Shown here: piece by piece, positions 1-12,100 of the stretch
Numbering within the stretch: the stretch's first letter is position 1
Layout: the number at the start of each line of letters is the position of its first letter
Source: Astatotilapia calliptera
Lineage: Eukaryota > Chordata > Actinopteri > Cichliformes > Cichlidae
Direction: 5' to 3'
Length of the DNA: 64,000 nt
Assembly: GCF_900246225.1 (NCBI RefSeq)
Contig: NC_039317.1
Span: 23,971,011 to 24,035,010, forward strand
The notes under the pieces: generated by a model
Seen by the model: only the letters and a program-made list of their open reading frames with translations
Databases searched by the model: none
Told to the model about the DNA's origin: nothing
Program-made: the position numbers and the translations under genes

Positions 1-2009
1 TTTTTAAGTTTCTCCAGTAAGGGAAGAAAATTCTCTTTCATTAGGGAGCTGTGTTTTTTTGGTATTGTAATGCCCAAGTAAGTGATTTTTTCATAGGTTA
101 TTTTAAATGGGAAAGATGTAAGCCATTGTTTATTCTCTAATTTAATGGGCAGTATTTCGCTTTTTCCCCAGTTAATCTTGTAGCCTGCGAAAGTACTGAA
201 TTTATCAATCACGGAGAGAATTGCTGGGAGGGATATTAATGGTTTTGTTATGTATAATAATATGTCGTCAGCATAAAGCGATATAGAATTAGAAGTGTAT
301 GTTGTATCATAACCGTGTATATCCATATGGGTTCGAATTGTCTGTGCTAAGGGTTCCAAAGCCAGGGCAAATAATAATGGACTAAGAGCGCATCCTTGTC
401 TTGTACCTCTGCTGAGTTTAAACTGAGTTGATAATGTCTGATTTGTAAGAATTCTGGCTGTGGGATTATTGTAAAGTAGTTTTATCCAAGAGATGAAATC
501 TTGTCCCAGTTGAAATTTTTCTAGGACTGCAAAGAGGTAGGACCACTCCACATGATCGAATGCCTTTTCGGCATCCAAGCTAAGTATAAGTAGGTCCTGT
601 TGTACCTTGGGGGAATAGATTATATTAAATAGACGTCGAAGATTATTAAAAGAACTCCTGTTTGGAATGAAACCTGTTTGGTCTGAATGCACCAATTTAT
701 CTATTACTGTATTAAGTCTACTTGCTAGTATTTTAGCCAGAATTTTTTGATCAGAATTTAATAGAGAAATAGGTCTATATGATCCCACTTCCTCCAATGC
801 TTTGCCTTTTTTTGGAAGTACTATAATAGTTGCTTCATTCAATGTTGGAGGTAGGGTGCTCATTTTGTATGCATGGTTATATAATTTAAATAGATATGGA
901 CTTAATTTGATCTTAAAGTATTTATAAAACTCATTCCCTAACCCATCAGGGCCTGGACTCTTGTTGTTTTTTAGTAATCCGATAGATTTTGTAATTTCTT
1001 CAATTGTGATCTTAGCGTTCAAAATATTGGCATTTGTCTGGTCTAACACAGGAAGATCACATTTATCTAAAAATTCCTGCATTTCATTAGGCCCTGCAGT
1101 GGGATGAGAAGTATAGAGGGATTCATAAAACTGTCTAAAGTTATCGTTAATATCTTTGTGTGATGTGACCAGATTTCCGTTACTTGTTCTGATTTTATGA
1201 ATCGCTCTATCATTTTCTAGTTTCTTTAGTTGTCTGGCTAGCAACTTATGGGGTTTATCCCCAAATTCAAAATAGTTCTGTCTCACAAAAGTGAGAGTTC
1301 TATTAATATTAATAGATAATATTTGGTTTAGTTTATATTTTAGTGCACAAATAGTATTATACTTATCTAAAGAAGGAGCCATTGCATTATTGACGTCCAG
1401 TTCGTGGATTCTTTTTTCTAAATTTAGCTGTTCTAATTTATTCCTTTTGTTCCGTGACGCTTGATATGATATTATAAACCCCCTGATATAAGCTTTAAAC
1501 GTTTCCCATAGTATATCTGGAGAGGTCTCAGCATTATCGTTTATATCAAAGAATAAAGACATCTGAGAGTTTATATATTGTTTAAATTCTAAATCGTTCA
1601 GTAATTGTGGGTCAAATCTCCAATTTCTGTATGTTTTAATGGGGTTACTAAGTGCAAAGGAGCAAGTAACGGGGCAGTGATCAGAGATAATAATATTATG
1701 ATAGGTTGCATTTCGAATTAGGGGGAGCATTTTTCCATCCACCAAAAAATAATCAATCCTTGAATAACTATTGTGTACGTGGGAGTGGAAAGAATACTCT
1801 CTACCTGATGGATTTAAAATTCTCCACGCATCACAGATATTCATATTCTTCATATATGTTTTAATAAAGTTACTGCTTTTACACGGTGTGATTTTTTTGG
1901 TCAAGGATTTATCCAAATATGGGTCTAATACTAGGTTAAAGTCACCTCCAATTATTAAATTACTGTTGGGTATATCCGGAATAGACAAATCTAGTTTATA
2001 GGAAAAGTA
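1..2009 (-). mobile_element. L1-clade LINE, 5'-truncated, ORF2 endonuclease and reverse transcriptase
   Basis: On the minus strand one frame is open without a stop from about 2009 to the window edge at 1, about 665 codons. It starts inside an apurinic endonuclease domain: GGDFN near 1940, SRIDYF near 1755 and the catalytic ISDH near 1680. A reverse transcriptase follows, with SPGPDG near 945, LDAEKAFD near 565, GTRQGCALSPLLF near 385 and the catalytic YADD near 265. The order of domains and the motif wording fit the fish L1 clade. Upstream of about 2009 an in-frame stop appears and the similarity ends, so the copy is 5'-truncated, as is usual for target-primed insertion. The 3' end lies outside the window. 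The absence of stops or frameshifts suggests a fairly recent insertion. The exact 5' boundary is uncertain by about 20 bases. Confidence 0.9.
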
Positions 2010-4245
2010 TCAAGAGGACAGAGGATGAATTAAGGTTCGTACTAGTGCCTGGGGGTATTAGCTACTCTATATTAAGGAGTCAAATCGCCCACCCATCATT
2101 TTTGATATCAGCTACACACCTGTAAAGTTTCATGACTGTGTCTTACACAGTTGTGACAGTTTCGTTGGACAAAATCTGTCCATAGTTAATCAGGATTTAC
2201 TTTCAGTCAGTGTGGCAAAATTTGTTTTCTCAAACTCTGTTCCACCAAAAATGAGGTGTACACAATTTGTCATAAAATAACTATAGTTCACAAGGGGTTT
2301 GTGTCAGTGTGCTTTATCAATAGAAATCTGTACTTATCTTATGCAGTAAAACAATAACACTAAGCAGCAGTGGCACAGTCTGACTAAGGGATGGCCAGTG
2401 CCCACACCTTGGAGGATGCTGCAGTTGAAGAATACTCATCGCACAAGCCTGCCTCTGCACTGTTCTTAGTGAATTTCACCTACATATTATATCTTTATGG
2501 GGATTTCACCTAGATTACATTACAGTATGGCACCAGTAAGAGCTAACTATGGACAAGGTAAAGACACATTTGAAAATATTTTGTGCTAAGTCAGTAAGAC
2601 TGAGGTATTGTGAACTGAAATCTCTTATCTCATTTACTCATTATATAGTCTTGCCACCCCACTCACCCACCCACAGAGCCCCGGACATACCGCCTGGGAA
2701 TCGAACAGTCTCAATAGAGACCTGACAGTCAGAGTTTGGCTGCCTCTGCTGATTACCACATTAAGTGAAAGTACTGTACTTCTTGTGTTTCTATAGCAAC
2801 AGTTTCCACTCTCGTCTTTGGGATACTGAGCAATTGGTGGAGGAGAGCTGCAATGGCAGCCAAATCTATGCTTTTTAATTTAATCACAGTGGCTGTTGCT
2901 AAATTAATGGCAGACCATTACACATTGGGTGTAATGGTCATACCTGCAAATAGGCCTCCATTTGGACTGAAGTTGCTGATCGTGGTTACAACTCTCTGAT
3001 CATGCTGCTGGTGCTTTTTTATGTTTTATAAAACTTTTTAATCACATTAATTTTAAAAAGCCTTGATAACAACATATACACTAACAAATCATAACATGAA
3101 ACATAAATTAATCATATTAACAACCAATGAACTGAACCATATTACTGTAGTAATCATTGGTGGTACTGTTGTTGCATGTTTGTACATGATTATGAGTGCT
3201 TGATAAGAAGGCAACTTAATTTTTTTAGGTTTGTGAAGGTTCGCTTATTATCCATGAGGCTTGTTCAGTTTTAAAACAAATAGCCTAGAGTCGCAGGTAT
3301 TTAAACCCTAGTCGGGGGTGTTCCCCTAGAGGGGGTCCTGAGAGTTTCTGACCTAGTATTAATCGCGTGAATTGCCACATGAGCTAAGGTGTGAAAAAAA
3401 ATTTGGGTCATTCCCATCATCATTATTGTTCCAGTCCACCATCATGTGAGCTATTAAGATAGGAAAGATGTAAATGGGGGGTTGAAATGCTTAGGAATTG
3501 ATTGTTAGGTACTGAGAACTACTGTATCCTGGATGACTGAGAACCTACAGATATTTTGTACATGATTATATTAAAGTGTAATTCACTGTACTTTTAAAAA
3601 GTGCAAAAAAGTGCAGTGTCTTGAAATGCATCTCTACTGTTTTGGGGTCTTTTTCTCTCTCTCTCTCTCTCAATATTCACCTTTTTCACATTTCCATCTC
3701 CCTCTCTTTGTGTCCCAGGTGTTGATGAGTTGATGACTGACAGAAGTGATGTGATAGCAGGTCTGCCAGGTTAGACAGATCAGAGCAGACTGTCTGCTGC
3801 ACAGTGAACCACCTGGATGCAACACGTTACAGCATAGACAGGTAGGACTGGAGTAATATATATGTAATGAAAGATTTGGCCAGACTTTTGTGGGCAAGGC
3901 AGCTGTTTCTCCAAGCTTTCTCAGCCAAGTAATGTTTCAAGACCCTAGCAGACTTTAAAAGCATATTTTTAATTAAAAGAAAACTGACTTAATTCATTTT
4001 GACATCTTTAATTTATGAAGTCCAAAAAGCGAGAAAATTGACTGATAGTTCAAAAGAAAAATAATAGTGCAAGTCTTTAAACTCCGTCAGAGATTGTAGC
4101 CCTATCGCTTAATAACAATTAATACATGCAGGCAAAAAATAAATTTAGACTTGCGCAGCCTTTCTTGAAAAGGAATTTAGTAAAATACAATTTCCCCTAA
4201 GCCCCTTTGATGTCTCACTCTCTTCATTTTCTCTTTGCTTGCAGA
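2010..4245. other. Intergenic region upstream of htr1f
   Basis: I see no coding exon here. It is AT-rich sequence with a short CT run at about 3653-3671. A pyrimidine-rich tract ending in CAG at 4242-4244, directly before the receptor ATG, looks like a 3' splice site. The 5' UTR of htr1f may therefore begin in one or more exons further upstream that I cannot place. Confidence 0.5.
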
Positions 4246-5445
4246 ATGGATTTCCCCAATTACACTGAAGGGGTGTTTGCCACAAGCAACGTTAGCAGGA
4301 ATGACTCACTGGAGACCACTGAACTTCCCCCTAGTGAAATCCTGCTTACTATAACTCTGTCTGTGCTGGCCATCCTCACCACATTTTTCAACTGCCTGGT
4401 GATAACAGCTATTGCAGTCACTCGCAAGTTGCACCACCCAGCCAACTACCTCATCTGCTCATTAGCAGTGACCGACTTACTGGTGGCTGTGCTGGTCATG
4501 CCCTTCAGTATCATCTACATCCAAAAGAAGAGCTGGGTCATGGGTCAGGTGGTGTGTACCTTCTGGTTAAGTGTGGATGTCACCTGCTGCACATGCTCCA
4601 TTCTGCATCTTGCTGCAATCGCCATTGACCGTTACCGGGCTATCACAGACGCAGTGGAGTACTCTCGCAAACGTACAGGAGCCAGAGCTGGTGCAATGGT
4701 GGCAGTGGTGTGGCTCCTGTCCATCCTCATCTCACTCCCTCCTCTACTGTGGCAACACTACAGTGGCAATAATGACCATGAAAATGAGTGCATCATCATC
4801 CATCCTCACATGGCCTTCACCCTTTATTCAACACTCGGAGCATTTTATATTCCACTGCTGCTCATCCTCATCCTCTACTATAAAATCTACCTGGCCGCTC
4901 AGACCCTATATATGCGGAGGGAGGCTAGCCGGGCTAGCCGTCACTCATGCATGACCAATGGCAGCATGATCCCCTCTACCTATCCTGCTGGAGATGGTGA
5001 TGCCGATGGCGGGCCTCGAAGTCCTGAGCCTGTAAGCCCACCGGAAAAGTCTTTCTCTGAACCCTCAACAGAGGAAACTCCACGTGAACGGGTCCGTGTG
5101 TCTGTAAAGGCCTTTAAGTGCAAGTCACGACGGCATGAGTCACGCAGTGAATCACGTCGTAGTCAGTTATACCAAGGACCTCGAATCTCGGGCTCACGAG
5201 AGCGCAAAGCGGCATCCACGCTGGGGTTGATAATAGGGGCCTTTGTCGTCTGTTGGTTGCCGTTTTTTGTCAAGGAATTGATTGTCAACACCTGCGGTTC
5301 TTGCAGTACTTCAGGGGAAATGGCTGACTTCCTGACATGGTTGGGCTACCTTAATTCTCTGATCAACCCTCTGATCTACACCATCTTCAATGAAGACTTC
5401 AAAAAAGCCTTCCAAAAACTTGTGAGGTGCAGTCATTACCTCTGA
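4246..5445 (+). CDS. htr1f: 5-hydroxytryptamine (serotonin) receptor 1F-like GPCR
   Basis: Intronless coding region for a 399-residue class A GPCR of the Gi-coupled 5-HT1 group, acting at the plasma membrane. Seven hydrophobic segments are visible. Key residues are Asp111 (amine-binding position 3.32), a DRY motif at 128-130, the disulfide cysteines 104 and 182, CWLPFF in TM6 and NPLIY in TM7. Three N-glycosylation sequons lie in the N-terminus (Asn5, 15 and 19). The start MDF, the KLHHPANYLICSLAVTD stretch and the C-terminal NEDFKKAFQKLVRC match HTR1F better than HTR1E. I chose the ATG at 4246, because an in-frame extension back to 4207 crosses a good splice acceptor (CAG at 4242-4244) just before it. 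Intracellular loop 3 is longer than in human HTR1F and carries a Ser/Arg-rich patch. Being next to znf654 and c3orf38 supports the name. Fish may have duplicate copies, so an a/b suffix cannot be given. Confidence 0.93.
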   Translation: MDFPNYTEGVFATSNVSRNDSLETTELPPSEILLTITLSVLAILTTFFNCLVITAIAVTRKLHHPANYLICSLAVTDLLVAVLVMPFSIIYIQKKSWVMGQVVCTFWLSVDVTCCTCSILHLAAIAIDRYRAITDAVEYSRKRTGARAGAMVAVVWLLSILISLPPLLWQHYSGNNDHENECIIIHPHMAFTLYSTLGAFYIPLLLILILYYKIYLAAQTLYMRREASRASRHSCMTNGSMIPSTYPAGDGDADGGPRSPEPVSPPEKSFSEPSTEETPRERVRVSVKAFKCKSRRHESRSESRRSQLYQGPRISGSRERKAASTLGLIIGAFVVCWLPFFVKELIVNTCGSCSTSGEMADFLTWLGYLNSLINPLIYTIFNEDFKKAFQKLVRCSHYL

Positions 5446-7267
5446 TGATTATTTATGCATGATCAAACCTGTACACCATCTATATATGAGAGGAAACAAA
5501 ATTAATGGCTTCAGGTCAAAAATACTGACTGAATAACTGAGTTATTATGTCTGAAAAAGAATAATTTAAAAGAGCAAAAGGATTGATACTGGAAAAGAAA
5601 CTTCATCAGCCACTTCAGCAGCCTAAATGGCACCGACTCAGCAATGAGATGGTGCGAGTTCCCAATTGAAAATCAAGTCCTGCTATTTATAGAAGAGCCT
5701 GAGACCTCATTGATGTTAATTGGAGTATGTAAAGGGACACTGAGAAAATGTGCCATCACTGACCTTTTTTGAGGCCTGAGTTCTGAGCATTAGTGATCAG
5801 CCCCATTTATACGTCTTGAAATAGCTGACCATTATGTCTGTTTCATCTAATGACCTCCCTTCTGCCGAGTCCACGCTGCTGGCTTAAATATTGGACATGT
5901 GTAAAATACCACAGTATACCAAGTTGTTGCTTTTTGTGGCTGTGATGTTATGAAAGGTGACTTGTTTTCTGACTGTTGCAATGATTGTTAGCAGAACTAG
6001 TATATATTTAGCCCTGCAAAACATTCCAAAAATATTAAACCTCCATTGATTGATGATTTGACCTTCTTGTAAGTTAATGGTACAGGTACTGGCTTCATTT
6101 ACTTGACAGTCTAAAAAGACATGGGAAGATATGGTCTAACTTTCATAAGATGTCAATGCCTGAACTTAACAAATAATATTTTAAATGTTTACAATTAACA
6201 GCGTAAAATGTAATTAATATAAAGAAAAAAATTTTAACATCTAGGGCTAAGTCATACCATAAATAACAACAAAATACTGGGGTACCAACATAAACTTGAC
6301 CCTAAGACTTTTGAAAAGGTCTACTGTTACAAGTTATACAAAGCACTGCCACTTTTATTGATTTTTTTTCAACATCATTTGATTATTTCCTATGGTATTT
6401 ATATATTATTTATCTAGTGGAACCAACACCCCATCTAGCTTCACTCCCACACCATAGCTAGCATTAGATTAATTGAAGGTGAGAGTCACTGGTGGAGAAA
6501 TCCTCATTACACTACTCCCACTCAAGTACTTGGAATAGAACTACTATTTCTTTATTGGTTTCAAGAGGGCACATGATATGTTGATGGATGTGGATGAGTC
6601 AAGTGTGAGGGTGTACTGTATACCAATGAGATAATATAAGGCATTCCATAAACGTATATAGATCTCTGACAGTATGACCAGTCTGCTGTTTCTTCCTTTG
6701 TTTTTCACTGCCTAAATAATCAATAATAAATGGTCCACAGCTGAAATATTTGTTCCTGTTCTTCTCCGAGTTAAGTAATTGTTTAAGGAGAGAGTACCAC
6801 CATATTCCCTGTATGTATGGAGAAAATGGTAGCAGGAATACCAATGATAAGCTGTATGTGTAAATTAATGTTATTATGCTATATTACATCAGTCTGCTTA
6901 CTGTTTAATGTGAATAGAGTGGATATTTTCCATATTTTGATTTGATGGTGCCCCCTTGTGGCAAGAAGAAAGACACTCTGATTGGTTAGTACTGTCTTTC
7001 AATGCTACAGCAACAAGATTCATGAATCTGAAAATACTGCTCACTTACTCTCATCGGTCAAACAAATAAAAGTAATTAGAAATAAGCATTGCTGTGCAAG
7101 TTCTCTCTGTGTCAAATGTTTGTGGATAATGTTTTTACTTACATCATAAACACTGTTCATGTCATGATGAAGACCATGTTTAAATGTTGCCTAAGCATAG
7201 GAAAGAACATGTTTAAATGGCATCTTTTCGCACTTGTTTCTTCAAAATTACATGCATTTATGTTCCG

Positions 7268-7274
7268 GTGTGTG

Positions 7275-7349
<75 letters not shown>
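7268..7349. repeat. (GT)n microsatellite
   Basis: About 41 GT units with a single T-to-C interruption at 7281. Valine/cysteine and threonine/histidine open frames reported across it are products of the repeat. Confidence 0.98.
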
Positions 7350-7350
<1 letters not shown>

Positions 7351-8181
7351 AGTCAGTGAGGAGTTGCACTGTCTCACTGGGAGAGCTGATAAAGCTAGAA
7401 TTCCTGCCAGATGGACTACGTTACACTGCAAGTGGGTGTCCCAGTAGAACATCAGGGCATTCCAATTGTCAGTCCCGCCAGTTGTATTCACTTACAAGCA
7501 CTATAGCATTTTCCTCAAACAGAACCTGTCGCAGGTTTGCCCAATTTATTTCAACAGTTTCCACATTAAACTTGTAGACTTGTAGGCTGCAATAACGTAC
7601 CCCATGTCCATACAGACAAAGGCATTTGAAGTGCTTTTCACAAAAAGACAAAGGCCACATCTGTTGGTTATGAACAGAGCTTCTTCTAACTATAGCTGCA
7701 GCATAACAGCTGCTTCATTAAATAGGGAATACCAGTGCAGGAATAAGGCAGAGACAAGGTATAATATACTCTACTTTCATATCCTATACCTAAGCAAAAA
7801 AAGAACTATTATCAGGGGCTTTGGATTAGTGAATTTGCCCACTAATAAGGATATCAACATACTGCGCCTGACCCTCTATGGGCTTTTCTGATGTTAATGT
7901 TATTAGCAGTATTTTATTGAACAGCAATACAAGAAACATTGCCCGCCTGTCTGTGTGTGTGAGAGCAACATTGATAGGGCTTTATGGAACACTAAGTTGT
8001 TAAAAGGTGTTAAGTAGGGACCATTTATCTTATACTACATAAAATATCTTTTTTGAGAGTTCTTTTAATTTCAAAAGTACAAGTAAATTTGGCATGTTGT
8101 AGTACAAAAAGCACGAGTATACACCATAAAGGCTGAATTAAGTTTAGTTACTTTACTTCTAGTATTTTGGTACTGTGCATA

Positions 8182-8292
8182 TTTTATGCCAGATGCCCTT
8201 TCTCATGCAATCTCCATCTGGATAATTCATCTGGGCTTGGGACAGGAGCAAGGAGTACACTGACTTGTGCTTCCCAAGCAGCTGCACCATGT
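8182..8292. repeat. Fish dispersed repeat fragment
   Basis: Contains the phrases ATGCCCTTTCTCATGCAA and TCTGGGCTTGGGACAGG, which I recognise as a diverged copy of a very common teleost repeat. I cannot assign its class from memory. Confidence 0.5.
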
Positions 8293-8383
8293 GAGGTATA
8301 GTTTGAAGACTGTTACACTGACAAAAAGACAGGAGGACAAGCTGGAGGTGGCACAGCTAAATATGTTAAGATTTTCAATGGGG

Positions 8384-8608
8384 TTGATTGTGATGGACAG
8401 AATTTGAAATGAGTATATCAGAGGGGCAGCTCAGGTGAAGTGGTTTGGAGGAAAAGTTTGAGAGGCAAGGCTGCAATGATTTGGACATGTGCAGAAGAGG
8501 GATACTGGATATACTGGACGGAGAAAGGTGGTATGGAAAAGGGTGAAGTGAAGGCAGATGATGCCCTGTGGCGACCCCTAAAGGGAACAGCCGCAAAAAG
8601 AAGAAGTA
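8384..8608 (+). mobile_element. RTE-type LINE 3' end, internally deleted
   Basis: It carries the typical fish LINE tail: TTTGGACATGTGCAGA near 8479 and GTGGCGACCCCTAAAGGGA near 8569, ending in a GAAGAAG-like tail. The part between is shortened, so it is a dead copy. Related pieces lie at 40718-41045 (opposite strand) and 54898-54978. RTE/Expander-like is my best clade guess. Confidence 0.65.
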
Positions 8609-9191
8609 ATATTTACCTATATGTGAATAACACCTGTGCAGTAGGACTAAGTCCCATTCTGCATTCTTCCTATTGAAATAACAGGTATTATTTTAATTAA
8701 TGACATTTCTCACTTCTCTTTTAATTATGAATTTCTAACCGAATTCCTCTTTGTGATTAAAGATTCACTTAATAAGCTGTAAAAATGTATTGTCTGATGA
8801 TGCAGCATGCTAAGGATTAGATTAGGAATTCTAAAAAAAAAAAGAAAGATTATTGTCATAAATGTGGGTAATTGTTATTATTTAAGCCACGTTTTACAAT
8901 TTTTTTTTTTTGGATGAGTCTGACATGTAATATATATTATATAAGAAATACTGATTTATGCAAAGTCCCCTATTACAAGTGAATAGCTATTTAATACTAT
9001 TTTAAGTCATAGTGGGTACCATCTTTCATACCGGATTTCCTATTGGCAACAGCCGTACAAGGAACGTACAAGGGTTAGTGACAAGGATAATTGCGCGGTT
9101 GCCAAGTAGTTAGTATCCTGTCGTGAGGAATCGGAGGACGCTTTCTTACCAACCTGGCAACTTTGAGTATGCGCTGGATACGGCAGACAGT

Positions 9192-12100
9192 ATGGCGGAC
9201 AACGAAAGTGATTTGGAAACAGACGGGCTTGAATTAGCTCTGGACACGTTGTGTGCTAAACACTGCAGCGGCGAATCGTCACTGAAGAGCAAAGAGTATT
9301 GCTCTGAGTTTTGTGAGGTATGTCGGGTGAATTTATATCCTGTGATTTACGGAGTCGGCGTTTGTTTATCGCTAACGATGCTAGCTTTGAGAGCTAATGC
9401 TAGCCCCTGAGCAGCTCTTTTAATGCAGTTATGTGTTTAAGGCGGAGGCATAGCACATCAGAGACAGAGCAGAATTAGTTAGTCAGAGTTTACAGGTACG
9501 AACTGGACTTTTGGGTGTCTTATTTTTGTATTAGTGTTTGTTTTTTTTGTTTGGCGTTAGCTTTATAGCTAGATAGTAAAGCTAAGCTAATTAACGTTGT
9601 GGGCTTAACAAGGTTTGATGAACGAGGGAAATGGAGCAGTTTCTACCCTTGCTGCCTAGAGTTGACATCAGTTGATAAAAATGCAAAAAGACGTACGTAC
9701 TGACAAATGGTAAGTTATTTTTAGGGAAAAGCAGGAGCGTGGTTTCCTTTCACAATGCAAGGTGCCCTCGAAGTGAAAAAAATACCATAGCTGACTGCCA
9801 AATCGCAACTGAATTGTTTCACTATCCAGAATAACAGTACTCTGTTTTACATATACACACTTGGAATGCGTTTATCTGGGAGCCAAACGTTTGGATAGCT
9901 AGTCGGATGAATTGGCTTTTAACTATCCTAGAGCATGGAGCTTTAATTGCGTAAATTAATCCATAAGTTCCACCAGTAGCTGTACTTAAAGTTTACAATT
10001 TAATAAAGTTGATTAACTTTACTATTATAGCACTTATACTTACAAACACGCAGTTGCGAAAATGCTTCACATTTAGGATAAAAGAAACATCCCTCAATAA
10101 AATGGCACACTGTAACTACCACATGGTACCTATACTCAAAGGTGTATGGTGTATGATGTATAACTGAAATTAATACACATGGTTAAAACAAAGAAAAAAA
10201 AACACGGAATACAAGTTTATAGTGTCTGCGAAATGAGTAATCTAAAACTGTGTTTTAAAGTGGACATGAAACACTAAACGTATTAAGGCTAATTTACACC
10301 ATGGAATCTCACTCTACAAATGGTCATAGATTTAACACTATTTTGAAAGCGGATTTAGGAAATAAGTGTTTAAAGTTTCAGTTTTTAGATCATCTGTAGA
10401 ACCACTTGTGCCTATATGTTAGCTAACTAGAGACAGAATTAATAACCTTGTACAAACTATAAAGCAGTGTATGAGGGTCACCTGTTGCCTATGTCTGTAG
10501 CAATGACTTTTATTTTAAAAACAAAACATGGATATACTGTTCATTTTCACTCTCCATTTCCCACTTAGTGGTTCTTTGTTGTTGGCTAGCTGCACTGAAC
10601 CAGGAAAATCCACCTGTTTGGGCTTGTGCTTTATAAATGAGCACTGTGTGGAGGAGAGCCTGTTTGATTCAGGTGCACTAGTGGTTCACTGGACCAACAA
10701 GCTAAATTTGAAAATTCAAGGATAACAGTAGTTATATTTTATCATTACAAAATATCATTTCAATTAAAGAGTTTGGCCATACTTGTGGATTAACCATTAC
10801 AGAAACATTTATTTTTTTTGATAATTATGAATACTGTTAAGTTATGAGAGCTGTGGCACAAACCTTAGATTGGGTGATAGTCTAACAAATGTGTTAGACA
10901 TCCATACAATAAATGTCTAATGGAGATGTCAAATAGAAATGTGCATTCTAATGAACATTTCTATTTGATTGTGTTACAGTGTGTCTTATTTACGTTCTTA
11001 TACTTTGGTTCTAAGATCCAATTTGTGTTCATATTCACACAGCACATCCACCAGCTGTCTTTATTATCCAAACAATTTCAGTTAGAATTCTTCTTGGTTT
11101 TGATCGTAGTGTATTGTTAAAACATTAGTACTCTGATGTGCAGTGTGGACGGATAATGAGTTCCACCATTTCATATCAAATCACTATTTTCTATATATTA
11201 CTTGTTTTTAACTTTTGGCAGCGTAAACCTTTCTGTTGTAAACTGTGTTAGATGTGGGATGAAAAACATACAGCTTTTAGCTGTCATGCAAAGGATTCAT
11301 TTAAGTCTTTCACATTTCTGTTTCATTCCTGGACAGCTTGTTGAGGAGTACACAGGGCAATGGCAAGTTCCTCTCCCGCAACTGAAGGTGCTGCGGACCG
11401 CACTCTACAATTTTACCAAAGCCACCACTGCCTTTACAGATGACTGTCAGCACATCCAGTATGTTCTCAGCAGTTTGGCCTTGTAAGTGCAATGTTCACT
11501 GGAAGCTGTTTTAATGTGCTGTATTGATTGTAAATAAATTTATTTGAATAGCTGAACCCACGTATTTGGTTCGAAAATTCTTAATTGCCTAGCAGAGACA
11601 CGACATAAAATGTTATTTCTAAAACAAAACTGTGAGACAGTTACTGTGAAAAATCAGTGTTGAAAATAGTACAGAACATTTTCTGTAAATCAGTGTTTGT
11701 TGATGCTTTCAGATAAAATTTAAAGGCTGTAGCTTAAATAGAGGTGAACCATAAATTCATGGAACCCTTTTTTATCTGTTGGGAAGAGCTGGAGCTCCGT
11801 GTCCAAAAGGAATAGCAGAGTTGTATTTGCTGCCTGTCTTTGAAATAGAAAAAGACACATATTGTTTTAACTTGAATCATTTGGTAATGAGCAGCACAAT
11901 TTTGAGTTGATCACCTCTCCTTTAAAACTAGCACTTGTAAGGCATTCATGTTCTGGTGGTTGTCACCTTGGTGTGAGATATTTTTCTAATGTCTCTGTCA
12001 TTGTCTTGCAGGAGCTTCTTTGAACTCATGCTGTTTTTCAGCAAGGAAGAATTTGTGGAAGAGCCTTTAAAAGACATCCTTGACTCTTTTCAGGTGATTA

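Larger units (their letters stand above)
5446..9191. other. Intergenic region between htr1f and znf654
   Basis: It probably holds the htr1f 3' UTR at the left and the znf654 promoter at the right. Within it are a GT microsatellite (7268-7349), a fish dispersed repeat (about 8182-8292) and a LINE tail (8384-8608). I found no open frame resembling CGGBP1, which occupies this place in human. Confidence 0.6.

Noticed and set aside
4207..4245. Upstream in-frame start for the serotonin receptor
   Set aside because: The segment is a pyrimidine-rich splice-acceptor tract, and the family start MDF is at 4246.
7089..7577. Open frames across the GT repeat
   Set aside because: They are low-complexity repeat translations. 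The same applies to the frames across the AC repeat at 33615-33993.
10929..10968. MicroRNA precursor
   Set aside because: The stem is only 14 bp, too short for a usual precursor.
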